Origin: CAIKOD01 sp035543455
GTDB lineage: Archaea > Halobacteriota > Methanomicrobia > Methanomicrobiales > Methanospirillaceae
NCBI GenBank assembly: GCA_035543455.1
Contig: DATKKE010000054.1
Location: 1-8,098, forward strand
DNA length: 8,098 nt
Direction of reading: 5' to 3'
The notes under the pieces were generated by a model. The model made no database searches and had not been told where the DNA came from. It was given only the letters and a program-made list of their open reading frames with translations. Both the position numbers and the translations under genes were made by a program. Of the stretch, positions 1-6,600 are shown in pieces. The first letter of the stretch is position 1; each line of letters starts with the position of its first letter.

Positions 1-3000
1 CCCCCGGCACCTGTTGCTTCGTTTATCACAAATACGAGTTCAGGAAATGCTCCCCTGACAGTCCAGTTCAACGATACATCAATAAATACTCCCTTAATAT
101 GGAACTGGAATTTTGGGGATGGGAACACTTCAACGGCACAAAATACAACCCATACATTCGGCGCTGGGATGTGGATTGTTCAACTCAATGCAACTAATAC
201 GTATGGCTCGAATACCACAATCCCGGGAACAACGATCACGGTCACTTCACCCCCACCCCCGCCGACTGCGAACTTCACCGCCACCCCGACAGCCGGCTTT
301 GCACCGCTCTTCGTCCAGTTTACCGATACATCACTCTCCGGCATTACAAACTGGACCTGGGACCTCGACACAGCAAGCCATATCATTGCATCGGCCAAGA
401 ACCCGAGCTTCACCTATAACGAGCCCGGTAACTACAGTGTCAGCCTGATGGTCACGAACTCCAGTGGAACCGATACTATATTAAAATCGGATTTCATCGT
501 TGTAACCGCGAAACCGGTTGCCAACTTCACCGGCACGCCACTGACCGGAACAATTCCGCTGACAGTCCAATTTACTGACCACTCGACAAATTCGACATCC
601 TGGCACTGGGACTTCGGTGACGGGACAAATTCAACCCTGCAGGACCCCGGCCACCTTTATACCATCGGAGGAACGTATAATGTTACCCTCGTTACCGATA
701 ATGCAGGTGGCAACTCGGATCCGTTCGTAAGAAATGCATATGTAACGGCTCTTCCACCGGTACCAATTGCAAATCCAGGGGCCAATGTCACTTCAGGATT
801 CGGCCCCCTGACGGTTCAGTTCCTGGATAATTCCACGGACACTCCGGAGACATTCTTCTGGAACTTCGCAGATAATTCAACGAATTCGACATCGACCGAT
901 AAGAACCCGGTCCATACATTCGTAAATCCGGGAATCTATAACGTCAGCGAGTACGTGGCAAACATCGTCGGAAACAGCACAGGCTACATAAACATAACCG
1001 TCAAAACTCTACCCGTCGCAGACTTTACGTTAACCCCTGATCATGGTTTTGCACCTCTGATCGTAAATTTCACTGATAATTCCGGGACCGACATTACAAA
1101 CTGGAGCTGGGACTTTGGGGACAGCACATCCAGTACTCTAGCAACCCCGCCGCCTCATCTTTATTCAGGCGTCCAGAATTATACGGTCACTCTGACAGTC
1201 CAGAATATATCCGGTTCAGACACAACGACCAGGATAGTACATGTAACCAACAAACCTGTGGCGAATTTCACCGCTGACAGGACTACCGGAAACATTCCGT
1301 TGTTCGTGAACTTTACCGATCTTTCAACGGATGCAACAACCTGGTTCTGGGACTTTGGCGACGGGACAAATTCAACCCTGCAGGACCCCGGCCACCTTTA
1401 TAATGCGACCGGGCAGTTTAATGTCACCCTGACCCCCTCCAACGCCGGAGGAAGCGGTGACCCGCTGGCAAAACCGGATTACATAACGGTACACGTGCAA
1501 CCGCCGGTCGCGGATTTCACTGCTGCTCCGTTGTCGGGAGATAAGCCACTGAATGTGCAGTTCAATGATACGTCTTCCGGGAACCCGGACCAGTGGAACT
1601 GGAACTTCGGCGATGGCAACACCTCCACGCTACAGAACCCATCCCACACCTACGTAACCGTGGGTGTCTACAACGTCTCGATGGAGGCTATCAACGACGG
1701 TGGTAACGACATTAAAGAGAAGGACTATTACATTAACGTTACCCAGCCCAGGCCCATAGCAGGCTTTGCGGTAAACCGGACCTTCGGAACCGTCCCGTTC
1801 GACGTATCATTCATCGACCAGTCGATTAACGACCCGACCGGATGGGCCTGGAACTTCGGCGATGGCAACACTTCCACCCTGCCGAACCCGGTCCACAGGT
1901 ATGCAACGGTGGGTAATTTCACCGTTACCATGAAGGCTTCGAACTCTGGCGGCATCAGTAATAACACGGCATTCATCACCATAATTGCGCTATCGCCCCC
2001 GCCCGTCGCGAACTTTACGGGAACGCCTACAATCGGGACACTACCGCTGACAGTCCAGTTTAATGATACTTCAACCAATATGCCGCTAACACAACAGCCG
2101 AATTCCTCCTGGCTCTGGGACTTCGGAGACGGCAGCTATTCGGTCCTGCGAAGCCCCCAGCACACGTACAATAAGGTCGGTAGCTTCAATGTATCGCTGT
2201 TCGTCGCTAACTCGGGCGGCAGCTCAAGCCTGACAAGGCCGGCATACATCACCGTAACCAGGGCACCGTTTGCTGATTTCACGGCAGACCCGACGAATGG
2301 TATCTCACCACTCCTGGTCAGGTTTACCGACCTGTCGACAGGAAAACCATTCCTGTTCTACTGGACCTTCGGTGACGGCCTGGCCTCAACTGATAAAAAC
2401 CCGACCCACGTCTACCAGAAGCCTGGTAACTACACGGTAACCGAGACCGTGCAGAACTTCTTCGGTACGAGCAAGAAGATCAAGCAGGATTACATCGTGA
2501 TAGGGGCAAAACCCGTAGCGGCGTTTACCACGAACCCCGTAGCCGGTCTCTCACCGCTGGATGTCCAGTTTGTTGACATGTCGACAGGAAACCCGATCCA
2601 ATGGAGTTGGAACTTTGGCGATGGAACCACATCCACCGTGCAGAACCCGCTGCATACCTATACCGCCGGCGGGGTCTATAGCGTCAAACTGACCGTTACA
2701 AACGGCGTTGGATCAGATTCTGCGACCAAGACCCAGCTGGTTTCGGTAAGTACGCCGATCAACGCCGATTTCACCTATAAACCTGCCGAGGGCAATGTCC
2801 CGTTGACAGTCGTGTTCACGGATACATCCACAGGTAACCCCTTCAGCTATACCTGGAACTTTGGCGACAACATCATTTCAAACGACCATAATCCCGTTCA
2901 TACCTACCTAAAATCCGGGGTTTACAACGTGACCCTTAACGTTTTATCCACCCAGGGTAGCGGCAAGGTAACCAAACAGGTGACTGTTACCAAGATACCG

Positions 3001-3252
3001 GTCGCACATTTCAAGGCGGTACCTCTTAACGGGTCTGCGCCACTGACCGTCCAGTTCACCGACACCTCGGCAAACGGACCGATGAATGAGTGGTTCTGGA
3101 GCTTCGGTGACGGCCAGTTCTCAACAGACCAGAACCCTTCGCATACCTATAACTCACCGGGCCAGTATTCAGTGACGCTCCATGTGACAAACGATGATGG
3201 AATTGATGAATTGATCCAGCATAACCTGATTACGGTAAAACCGTTCCCGTAA
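1..3252 (+). CDS. Giant PKD-repeat surface/secreted protein (5' partial)
   Basis: The reading frame is open from base 1 to the TAA at 3250-3252, giving 1083 visible residues; the N-terminus and any signal peptide lie off the left edge. An internal ATG at 169 falls in the middle of a domain and is not the start. I count 13 consecutive PKD (polycystic kidney disease, Ig-like beta-sandwich) domains of about 80-90 residues. Each has the pattern (V/A)-x-F-T ... PL-x-V-x-F-x-D-x-S ... W-x-(W/F)-(D/N)-F-G-D-G ... NP-x-H-x-Y ... G-x-(Y/F)-x-V. Domain 2 lacks the FGDG turn (it has WDLDTA) and domain 4 has FADNS. There are about 45 N-x-S/T sequons, as expected for an N-glycosylated archaeal envelope protein. 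No other domain, transmembrane helix or PGF-CTERM-like sorting tail is visible; the protein ends six residues after the last beta strand. PKD arrays usually act as spacers or in protein/carbohydrate contact. An adhesin, S-layer-associated or cell-cell contact role is inference, and a catalytic domain could lie in the missing N-terminal part. Confidence 0.93.
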   Translation, partial: PPAPVASFITNTSSGNAPLTVQFNDTSINTPLIWNWNFGDGNTSTAQNTTHTFGAGMWIVQLNATNTYGSNTTIPGTTITVTSPPPPPTANFTATPTAGFAPLFVQFTDTSLSGITNWTWDLDTASHIIASAKNPSFTYNEPGNYSVSLMVTNSSGTDTILKSDFIVVTAKPVANFTGTPLTGTIPLTVQFTDHSTNSTSWHWDFGDGTNSTLQDPGHLYTIGGTYNVTLVTDNAGGNSDPFVRNAYVTALPPVPIANPGANVTSGFGPLTVQFLDNSTDTPETFFWNFADNSTNSTSTDKNPVHTFVNPGIYNVSEYVANIVGNSTGYINITVKTLPVADFTLTPDHGFAPLIVNFTDNSGTDITNWSWDFGDSTSSTLATPPPHLYSGVQNYTVTLTVQNISGSDTTTRIVHVTNKPVANFTADRTTGNIPLFVNFTDLSTDATTWFWDFGDGTNSTLQDPGHLYNATGQFNVTLTPSNAGGSGDPLAKPDYITVHVQPPVADFTAAPLSGDKPLNVQFNDTSSGNPDQWNWNFGDGNTSTLQNPSHTYVTVGVYNVSMEAINDGGNDIKEKDYYINVTQPRPIAGFAVNRTFGTVPFDVSFIDQSINDPTGWAWNFGDGNTSTLPNPVHRYATVGNFTVTMKASNSGGISNNTAFITIIALSPPPVANFTGTPTIGTLPLTVQFNDTSTNMPLTQQPNSSWLWDFGDGSYSVLRSPQHTYNKVGSFNVSLFVANSGGSSSLTRPAYITVTRAPFADFTADPTNGISPLLVRFTDLSTGKPFLFYWTFGDGLASTDKNPTHVYQKPGNYTVTETVQNFFGTSKKIKQDYIVIGAKPVAAFTTNPVAGLSPLDVQFVDMSTGNPIQWSWNFGDGTTSTVQNPLHTYTAGGVYSVKLTVTNGVGSDSATKTQLVSVSTPINADFTYKPAEGNVPLTVVFTDTSTGNPFSYTWNFGDNIISNDHNPVHTYLKSGVYNVTLNVLSTQGSGKVTKQVTVTKIPVAHFKAVPLNGSAPLTVQFTDTSANGPMNEWFWSFGDGQFSTDQNPSHTYNSPGQYSVTLHVTNDDGIDELIQHNLITVKPFP
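619..661 (+). repeat. 43-bp exact direct repeat, copy 1 (PKD domain 3)
   Basis: This segment is identical base for base to 1360-1402. It encodes the FGDG-turn segment of the third PKD domain (DGTNSTLQDPGHLY). The offset of 741 bp equals 247 codons, which is three PKD domains. Confidence 0.9.
1360..1402 (+). repeat. 43-bp exact direct repeat, copy 2 (PKD domain 6)
   Basis: This is the second copy of the 619-661 segment, in the sixth PKD domain. Identity at synonymous positions in an otherwise diverged domain array points to a recent three-domain duplication or gene conversion. Confidence 0.9.
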
Positions 3253-3253
3253 T

Positions 3254-3286
3254 CGGGAAATAAATTTCCTCTTTTAATTATTCCCG
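3254..3286 (+). terminator. Possible terminator of the PKD gene
   Basis: Two bases after the PKD stop codon there is a 6-bp inverted repeat (CGGGAA at 3254-3259, TTCCCG at 3281-3286) around a T-rich loop containing CTCTTTT. A second T-rich tract (TTTCTTTTT) follows at 3344-3352. Archaeal termination depends mainly on T tracts, so either could serve. The call is weak because both tracts are short. Confidence 0.35.
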
Positions 3287-3287
3287 T

Positions 3288-3690
3288 AAAAAAAATTCTG
3301 TTTCCAGCTGGCATGAAAAAGTCAGACCGGGAGTCAATAACCCTTTCTTTTTCGTGCTCAACAATGAGCAGGAGGCTTATAGCGCGCTCTGTTAAATTCC
3401 TCTTATTATGCGATATGTTCTCTAACATTTCGACAGGAGGGGGGTCCACTCCCTGCCCCATCCCAATCAGGATAGTCATTGGGCAGGGTTAACCGGGAAC
3501 TGACAATTTAATCGCTTCCAGTACAGTCATATTGCAACCGAGTCGCCACAGCGGCGGGGCAGAGACCCCAAGAGCGCTGGATTAGGCGAATCCGATATAA
3601 CATCATAAAGCACCAAACATTCGTTTGCACATGCCGGGATTAGTTCTGAGGCAGGATTTCAACAAAGCACCTGTTTCAGACCAATCCGGA
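3288..3690 (+). repeat. Intergenic repeat, copy A (direct repeat left of the M42 gene)
   Basis: This occupies most of the 601-bp gene-free spacer between the convergent PKD and aminopeptidase genes. It lines up with copy B (4993-5454) in the same order and orientation: an A8 run (3288-3295), a perfect 6-bp hairpin (TGCTCA/TGAGCA, 3355-3370), and a G-rich T-arm-like segment starting 143 bp after the A8 run (3431-3460). Next come a block about 70% identical by eye (3466-3513), AGCGGCGGGGC-x-GAGACCC at 3550-3568, and GAGGCAGGATTT at 3648-3659. Further small hairpins are GGGG/CCCC (3556-3569) and GGATT/AATCC (3579-3593). No open frame here looks like a protein. The nature is unknown: a structured RNA, a decayed mobile element or an old duplication. 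The right edge is approximate. The remaining 3691-3853 holds a 7-bp inverted repeat and nothing else I recognise. Confidence 0.6.
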
Positions 3691-3720
3691 ATAGAAAAAT
3701 TCCAGATACCAGCTCGATCA

Positions 3721-3740
3721 GGGAACCAAGGCAGGTTCCC
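3721..3740. repeat. Perfect 7-bp inverted repeat
   Basis: GGGAACC and GGTTCCC are separated by six bases, about 115 bp past the end of the aminopeptidase gene. A 10-bp palindrome (TTTCCGGAAA) at 3754-3763 runs into five A residues, which are five T on the minus strand. Together these could mark the 3' end of the aminopeptidase transcript, but no long T tract follows the hairpin in that direction. Confidence 0.4.
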
Positions 3741-3853
3741 TGTTACCTCCCGATTTCCGGAAAAATTCACCGACTTTGGATACATGAAAGAATTTTAATT
3801 TCCATCCGGCACGAACAGAACAATTAATCCTGATTATCCTTTATTTCGGTCTT

Positions 3854-4912
3854 TTACAGTTTTGGTTTCGATTTGAGTGCTGTTGTCAGGAGTCGCACCC
3901 CTTCCTTTATGTCGTTCAGATCGAGGACCTCAACGGGCGAATGAATGTAGCGTGTCGGAATAGACAGGGTGGTGCTCGGGATACCACCTTTCGTAAGATG
4001 GATGGCGGTGGCATCGGTCGTGCCGCCGCTACCCACCTCGAGCTGAACCGGGATATCGTTCTTTTCTGCCGTATCACGGAGCCAGGCAACCATTGCCCGG
4101 CTTGCGATCAGGCCCCGTCCGCTTGAATCGACAATGGTAATGGAAGGCCCCTTTCCCATTTCAAGGCCTGAATCCTTTTTTTCTATCCCGGGATGATCTC
4201 CGGGTATGGTCACATCGGTTGCAATGGCACAGTCGGGGTCGAGCAGGTAGGAACTTGTCCGGGCGCCTTTCAGTCCCACCTCTTCCTGCACGGTGAAAAC
4301 CCCGTACACGGTATGGGGGGATTTCAATTCCTGAAGAGTCTTTATCAGAACCGCGACCCCCGCCCGGTTGTCGAATGCCTTACCTGTCACCCGGTCGTTT
4401 GATAGCTCGGAAAACTGCCGGTCTATGGTCACCGGAGTCCCGATTTCGATCCCGAGCTCTTGTACCTCGTCGGCATTCCTGGCTCCGACATCGGCAAACA
4501 TGTCATCGGTCTTTACCCCTTTCTTCCGTTCCTCTTCATCCATCATATGAGGTGGTTTTCCCCCGATAACTCCTGTAACGGCTCCCCTTGTCCCATGGAA
4601 CAGGACACGCTGGTTGTAGAGGGTGGGTGCATACCATCCTCCGAGGGTGATAAACCTGATAAATCCCTTCTCATCGATATGTTTGACCATGAGACCTATC
4701 TCGTCCATGTGTGCGGCCAGCATTACCGAGAAGCGGCCTCCGTTTTTTATGGCGATAAGATTTCCCATCGGGTCTTCCCTGATCTCATCGGTACATCCCT
4801 TGAGTTCCTTCTTGATCACATCGTAGATGCTCCCTTCGCTGCCCGAGACACCATGGGCATTTGATAATTTCCTTAAGAGTTCCTTAACCATGATACTCAT
4901 CTGGTTTGACAC
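3854..4912 (-). CDS. M42 family metallo-aminopeptidase (TET-type)
   Basis: This is a 352-residue protein, the usual length for peptidase family M42 (tetrahedral aminopeptidase / glutamyl aminopeptidase, often labelled cellulase M). The family forms large dodecameric shells that trim N-terminal residues from peptides, probably downstream of the proteasome in the cytoplasm. The full active site of the characterised archaeal TET enzymes is visible: His68 and Asp70 in AAHMDEIG, bridging Asp181 in AFDNRAG, catalytic Glu210 and metal-binding Glu211 in VQEEVGLKGA, Asp233 in ATDVTIPGD, and His324 in RYIHSPVE. Substrate preference cannot be read reliably. The longest frame starts with GTG at 4912 with only a weak AGGG just upstream. 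ATG codons at 4900 and 4891 are alternatives, neither with a clear ribosome binding site, so the first eight residues are uncertain. It is monocistronic by spacing and is bracketed by two similar gene-free repeats. A TATA-like AATTAAATTC reads on the minus strand at 5014-5005, inside repeat copy B, and could be its promoter. Confidence 0.93.
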   Translation of the reverse strand: MSNQMSIMVKELLRKLSNAHGVSGSEGSIYDVIKKELKGCTDEIREDPMGNLIAIKNGGRFSVMLAAHMDEIGLMVKHIDEKGFIRFITLGGWYAPTLYNQRVLFHGTRGAVTGVIGGKPPHMMDEEERKKGVKTDDMFADVGARNADEVQELGIEIGTPVTIDRQFSELSNDRVTGKAFDNRAGVAVLIKTLQELKSPHTVYGVFTVQEEVGLKGARTSSYLLDPDCAIATDVTIPGDHPGIEKKDSGLEMGKGPSITIVDSSGRGLIASRAMVAWLRDTAEKNDIPVQLEVGSGGTTDATAIHLTKGGIPSTTLSIPTRYIHSPVEVLDLNDIKEGVRLLTTALKSKPKL

Positions 4913-5144
4913 GGTACCCTATCAATCGCTCGCACACGGCAGGCTGAACGGACACTCCCGGATGAACAGACTGAAGAGGAGAATCTGATAACAAAAAAAA
5001 CGTTGAATTTAATTGGAAAGCACCAGGAAAAAAATTTTCAGATACCAGGAACTGTCGAGTTCCTCCTGTTGTAACGTCCGGGCAATGCTGCCGGGTGCAT
5101 GACTTAAACCTTACAAAATCTCCTCTCAAAAAATCCCGGCAGGC

Positions 5145-5170
5145 GGGGGTTTCAAATCCTCCCAGACCCA
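5145..5170 (+). other. tRNA T-arm/acceptor-like remnant
   Basis: The segment reads as a tRNA T-arm: a G run, the loop TTCAAAT, CCTCC, then CAGACCCA like an acceptor strand. One extra T before the loop spoils the last stem pair; without it the five-pair stem would be complete (one G-T). No matching 5' acceptor strand, D-arm or anticodon arm is found in the 80 bases upstream, so this is at most a tRNA 3'-end fragment. Copy A has a more diverged counterpart at 3437-3460. Confidence 0.35.
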
Positions 5171-5304
5171 CTCCCATCGGGATAACCGTTGGGCAATGGT
5201 TACTCGTGAATTGGGAAATTAATCATTTTCCCATACATTTCCTATCGTGACCCGCGATGGTATAGCGGCGGGGCGGAGACCCATTCATCGGGCAGTTCGA
5301 GTGG

Positions 5305-5325
5305 CCCCGGCGCCTCGCCCTGGGG
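5305..5325. repeat. Strong GC hairpin in repeat copy B
   Basis: CCCC-GGCG-CCT-CGCC-CT-GGGG folds into an eight-pair stem with a two-base bulge and a three-base loop. It is followed at 5330-5352 by a perfect 7-bp inverted repeat (TCAGATT/AATCTGA). Both lie in the stretch that copy A lacks. Confidence 0.55.
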
Positions 5326-5405
5326 AGCGTCAGATTTTATGAATCAATCTGAAACCATGAGGAATATTACCAAGTGTCAGTAAGTCTATTGGAACGAACC
5401 GAGGC

Positions 5406-5435
5406 AGGATTTCCATAAATCCTGATTTCAGGATT
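5406..5435. repeat. Two overlapping, mutually exclusive hairpins
   Basis: AGGATTT (5406-5412) pairs perfectly with AAATCCT (5417-5423). The overlapping AATCCTGA (5418-5425) pairs perfectly with TCAGGATT (5428-5435). The middle segment is shared, so only one stem can form at a time. The site is 49-78 bp past the aminotransferase stop in the direction of its transcription. Confidence 0.5.
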
Positions 5436-5448
5436 CCAGCAAAGCGGG

Positions 5449-5465
5449 AAAAAATACTAAAAAAA
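5449..5465 (-). terminator. T-tract terminator of the hxlB-aminotransferase operon
   Basis: On the minus strand a T7 tract (5465-5459) and a T6 tract (5454-5449) lie 19-35 bases past the aminotransferase stop codon. Archaeal RNA polymerase terminates on such T tracts without needing a hairpin. The overlapping hairpins at 5406-5435 lie just downstream. Confidence 0.55.
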
Positions 5466-5483
5466 TTACCATACCCCCCAAAA

Positions 5484-6578
5484 TTATATGACAGATCGGA
5501 TCCTGACAAGTGCTTTTTCCAGTGTTTCACGTGATGCCGAATAGCTCAGTCGTGCATAGTCCCGTGCATTCTTCCCAAACGCGCTGCCTGGGACAATAAC
5601 GACGCCGGACGCGATAACCCGTTCCACCATCGGCAGCCCCATCGGGACGAATGCATAAAAGGCACCTTCCGGCTTGGGGAACCCGATACCCATCTGCCGG
5701 AACCCCTCCCAGATGAGATCCCGCCTCGCTTCATATTCCCGGCGCATGGCTGCGACCGGTCCCTGGTCCCCGGTATATGCCGCCAGCGCCGCATACTGGG
5801 AGATGGATGTCGCGCACGCCTGGCAGTACTGGTGAACCTTGAGACAAGGGGTAACATACTCTTCAGGCGCCGCGAGGAACCCGAGACGCCATCCTGTCAT
5901 CGCATAGGTTTTGCTTGCTGCATTGATGGTAATCACGTCATCGCCGAACCGGGCCGGACTCACGTGTTCGACACCATAAATAAAATGTTCATACACTTCG
6001 TCGGAAACTACGGTGACACCCGCGTCCATGGCATATTCGACAAGAGATCGGATTGATTCACGGTTTTCAACCATCCCGGTCGGGTTCGCAGGAGAATTGA
6101 GAATAAATAGCCTTGCCCCGTCCATCATCGCCTTTGCCTTTTCAACATCGATATGGAGGTTTTTGTCGAGGGGAACACCTTCCGGGCGTCCACCTGCTAT
6201 CGTTGCCAGTGCAGCATAGGATACAAACCCGGGGTCTGCAAGCAGCACCCGATCGCCGTCCCCGACAGTCGCCTGCATAACGATATGGAGTGCTTCGCTC
6301 GCCCCGGCCGTGACAATTACCTGTTCGGGAGAATAGACGAGATCGTTCTCACGCTTTAATTTGCCCGTGATTGCCTCCCGCAGTTCGATAATACCGGTAT
6401 TGTTGGTATATCCTGTTTTGCCCTCGCGGATCGCCAGGATCGCGGCCTCTCTGATATGGTCCGGCGTATCAAAATCCGGTTGTCCCAGCCCGAGGTTGAT
6501 CGAACCGGGCCCGGCCGATTCAAATAGTTTTCTTATTCCCGAGACATCGATATCCTGCACCCTGCCTGCCAGTTTCAT
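5484..6578 (-). CDS. Class I/II PLP-dependent aminotransferase (aspartate aminotransferase-like)
   Basis: This is a 364-residue fold-type I enzyme that transfers amino groups between amino acids and 2-oxo acids using pyridoxal phosphate. The order of motifs is that of the family: GLGQPDFDTPDHI (31-43), the phosphate-loop GASEAL (92-97), NSPANPTG (161-168), SDEVYEHFIY with the PLP-ring Asp193 and Tyr196 (192-201), and SKTYAMTGWRLGF with the Schiff-base Lys223 (222-234). The C-terminal YARLSYS holds Arg343, which binds the substrate carboxylate. The length is slightly short for the family (about 370-400). Aspartate is the likeliest donor, but alanine or aromatic specificity cannot be excluded. 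I take the ATG at 6578 because the minus strand carries GGAGAAGGA just before it. The frame can be extended to an ATG at 6608, but that would overlap the end of the isomerase gene and lacks such a site. It is the second gene of an operon, 22 bp after hxlB. Confidence 0.92.
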   Translation of the reverse strand: MKLAGRVQDIDVSGIRKLFESAGPGSINLGLGQPDFDTPDHIREAAILAIREGKTGYTNNTGIIELREAITGKLKRENDLVYSPEQVIVTAGASEALHIVMQATVGDGDRVLLADPGFVSYAALATIAGGRPEGVPLDKNLHIDVEKAKAMMDGARLFILNSPANPTGMVENRESIRSLVEYAMDAGVTVVSDEVYEHFIYGVEHVSPARFGDDVITINAASKTYAMTGWRLGFLAAPEEYVTPCLKVHQYCQACATSISQYAALAAYTGDQGPVAAMRREYEARRDLIWEGFRQMGIGFPKPEGAFYAFVPMGLPMVERVIASGVVIVPGSAFGKNARDYARLSYSASRETLEKALVRIRSVI

Positions 6579-6580
6579 AG

Positions 6581-6590
6581 TTCCTTCTCC
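6581..6590 (-). promoter_or_regulatory. Ribosome binding site that sets the aminotransferase start
   Basis: Minus-strand GGAGAAGGAA has GGAG eight bases before the ATG at 6578. It lies in the 22-bp gap after the hxlB stop and favours the shorter aminotransferase over the version starting at 6608. Confidence 0.65.
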
Positions 6591-6600
6591 AATCCGTTTA

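Larger units (their letters stand above)
4993..5454 (+). repeat. Intergenic repeat, copy B (direct repeat right of the M42 gene)
   Basis: This fills most of the 571-bp gene-free spacer between the aminopeptidase start and the aminotransferase end. It is collinear with copy A (3288-3690): an A8 run (4993-5000), a perfect 7-bp hairpin (AGGAACT/AGTTCCT, 5047-5064), and a tRNA T-arm-like segment starting 144 bp after the A8 run (5137-5170). Next come the roughly 70% identical block (5176-5223), AGCGGCGGGGC-x-GAGACCC at 5264-5282, and GAGGCAGGATTT at 5401-5412. It carries about 40 bp more than copy A between the last two landmarks, and that stretch holds a strong GC hairpin (5305-5325) and an AT hairpin (5330-5352). 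Open frames in it look like chance. The remainder, 4913-4992, shows nothing recognisable beyond the aminopeptidase leader. Confidence 0.6.

Noticed and set aside
1602..1871. 21-bp exact match between PKD domains 7 and 8 (1602-1622, 1851-1871)
   Set aside because: It is real, but it covers the strongly conserved NFGDGNT turn one domain apart, so it adds little to the duplication argument.
169..3252. PKD protein starting at the ATG at 169
   Set aside because: The frame is open upstream to base 1 and encodes a normal PKD domain there (with FGDGNTST), so 169 is an internal Met.
1..3252. CRISPR-like array, because of regular repetition
   Set aside because: The periodicity is about 245 bp, keeps an open frame and encodes protein domains; no short identical repeats with unique spacers are present.
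3147..3479. 110-codon minus-strand frame overlapping the PKD gene end and spacer copy A
   Set aside because: It runs antisense through the certain PKD coding end, has no recognisable domain, and its start falls on the T-arm-like segment, which typically gives spurious frames. The aligned spacer copy does not preserve the frame.
3699..5049. 10-base match CAGATACCAG between 3702-3711 and 5039-5048, each near a hairpin
   Set aside because: It breaks the collinear order of the two spacer copies, and a 10-base match is expected by chance in a comparison of this size.
5093..5170. Possible complete tRNA gene
   Set aside because: Only the T-arm and the 3' acceptor strand look right. The 5' bases pair in four of seven positions at most, and no D-arm or anticodon arm can be drawn.
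4884..5177. 97-codon minus-strand frame starting MGVGLGGFETP
   Set aside because: This beginning is the classic translation of an antisense tRNA T-arm. The frame overlaps the start of the aminopeptidase gene, and the composition is unlike the neighbouring genes.
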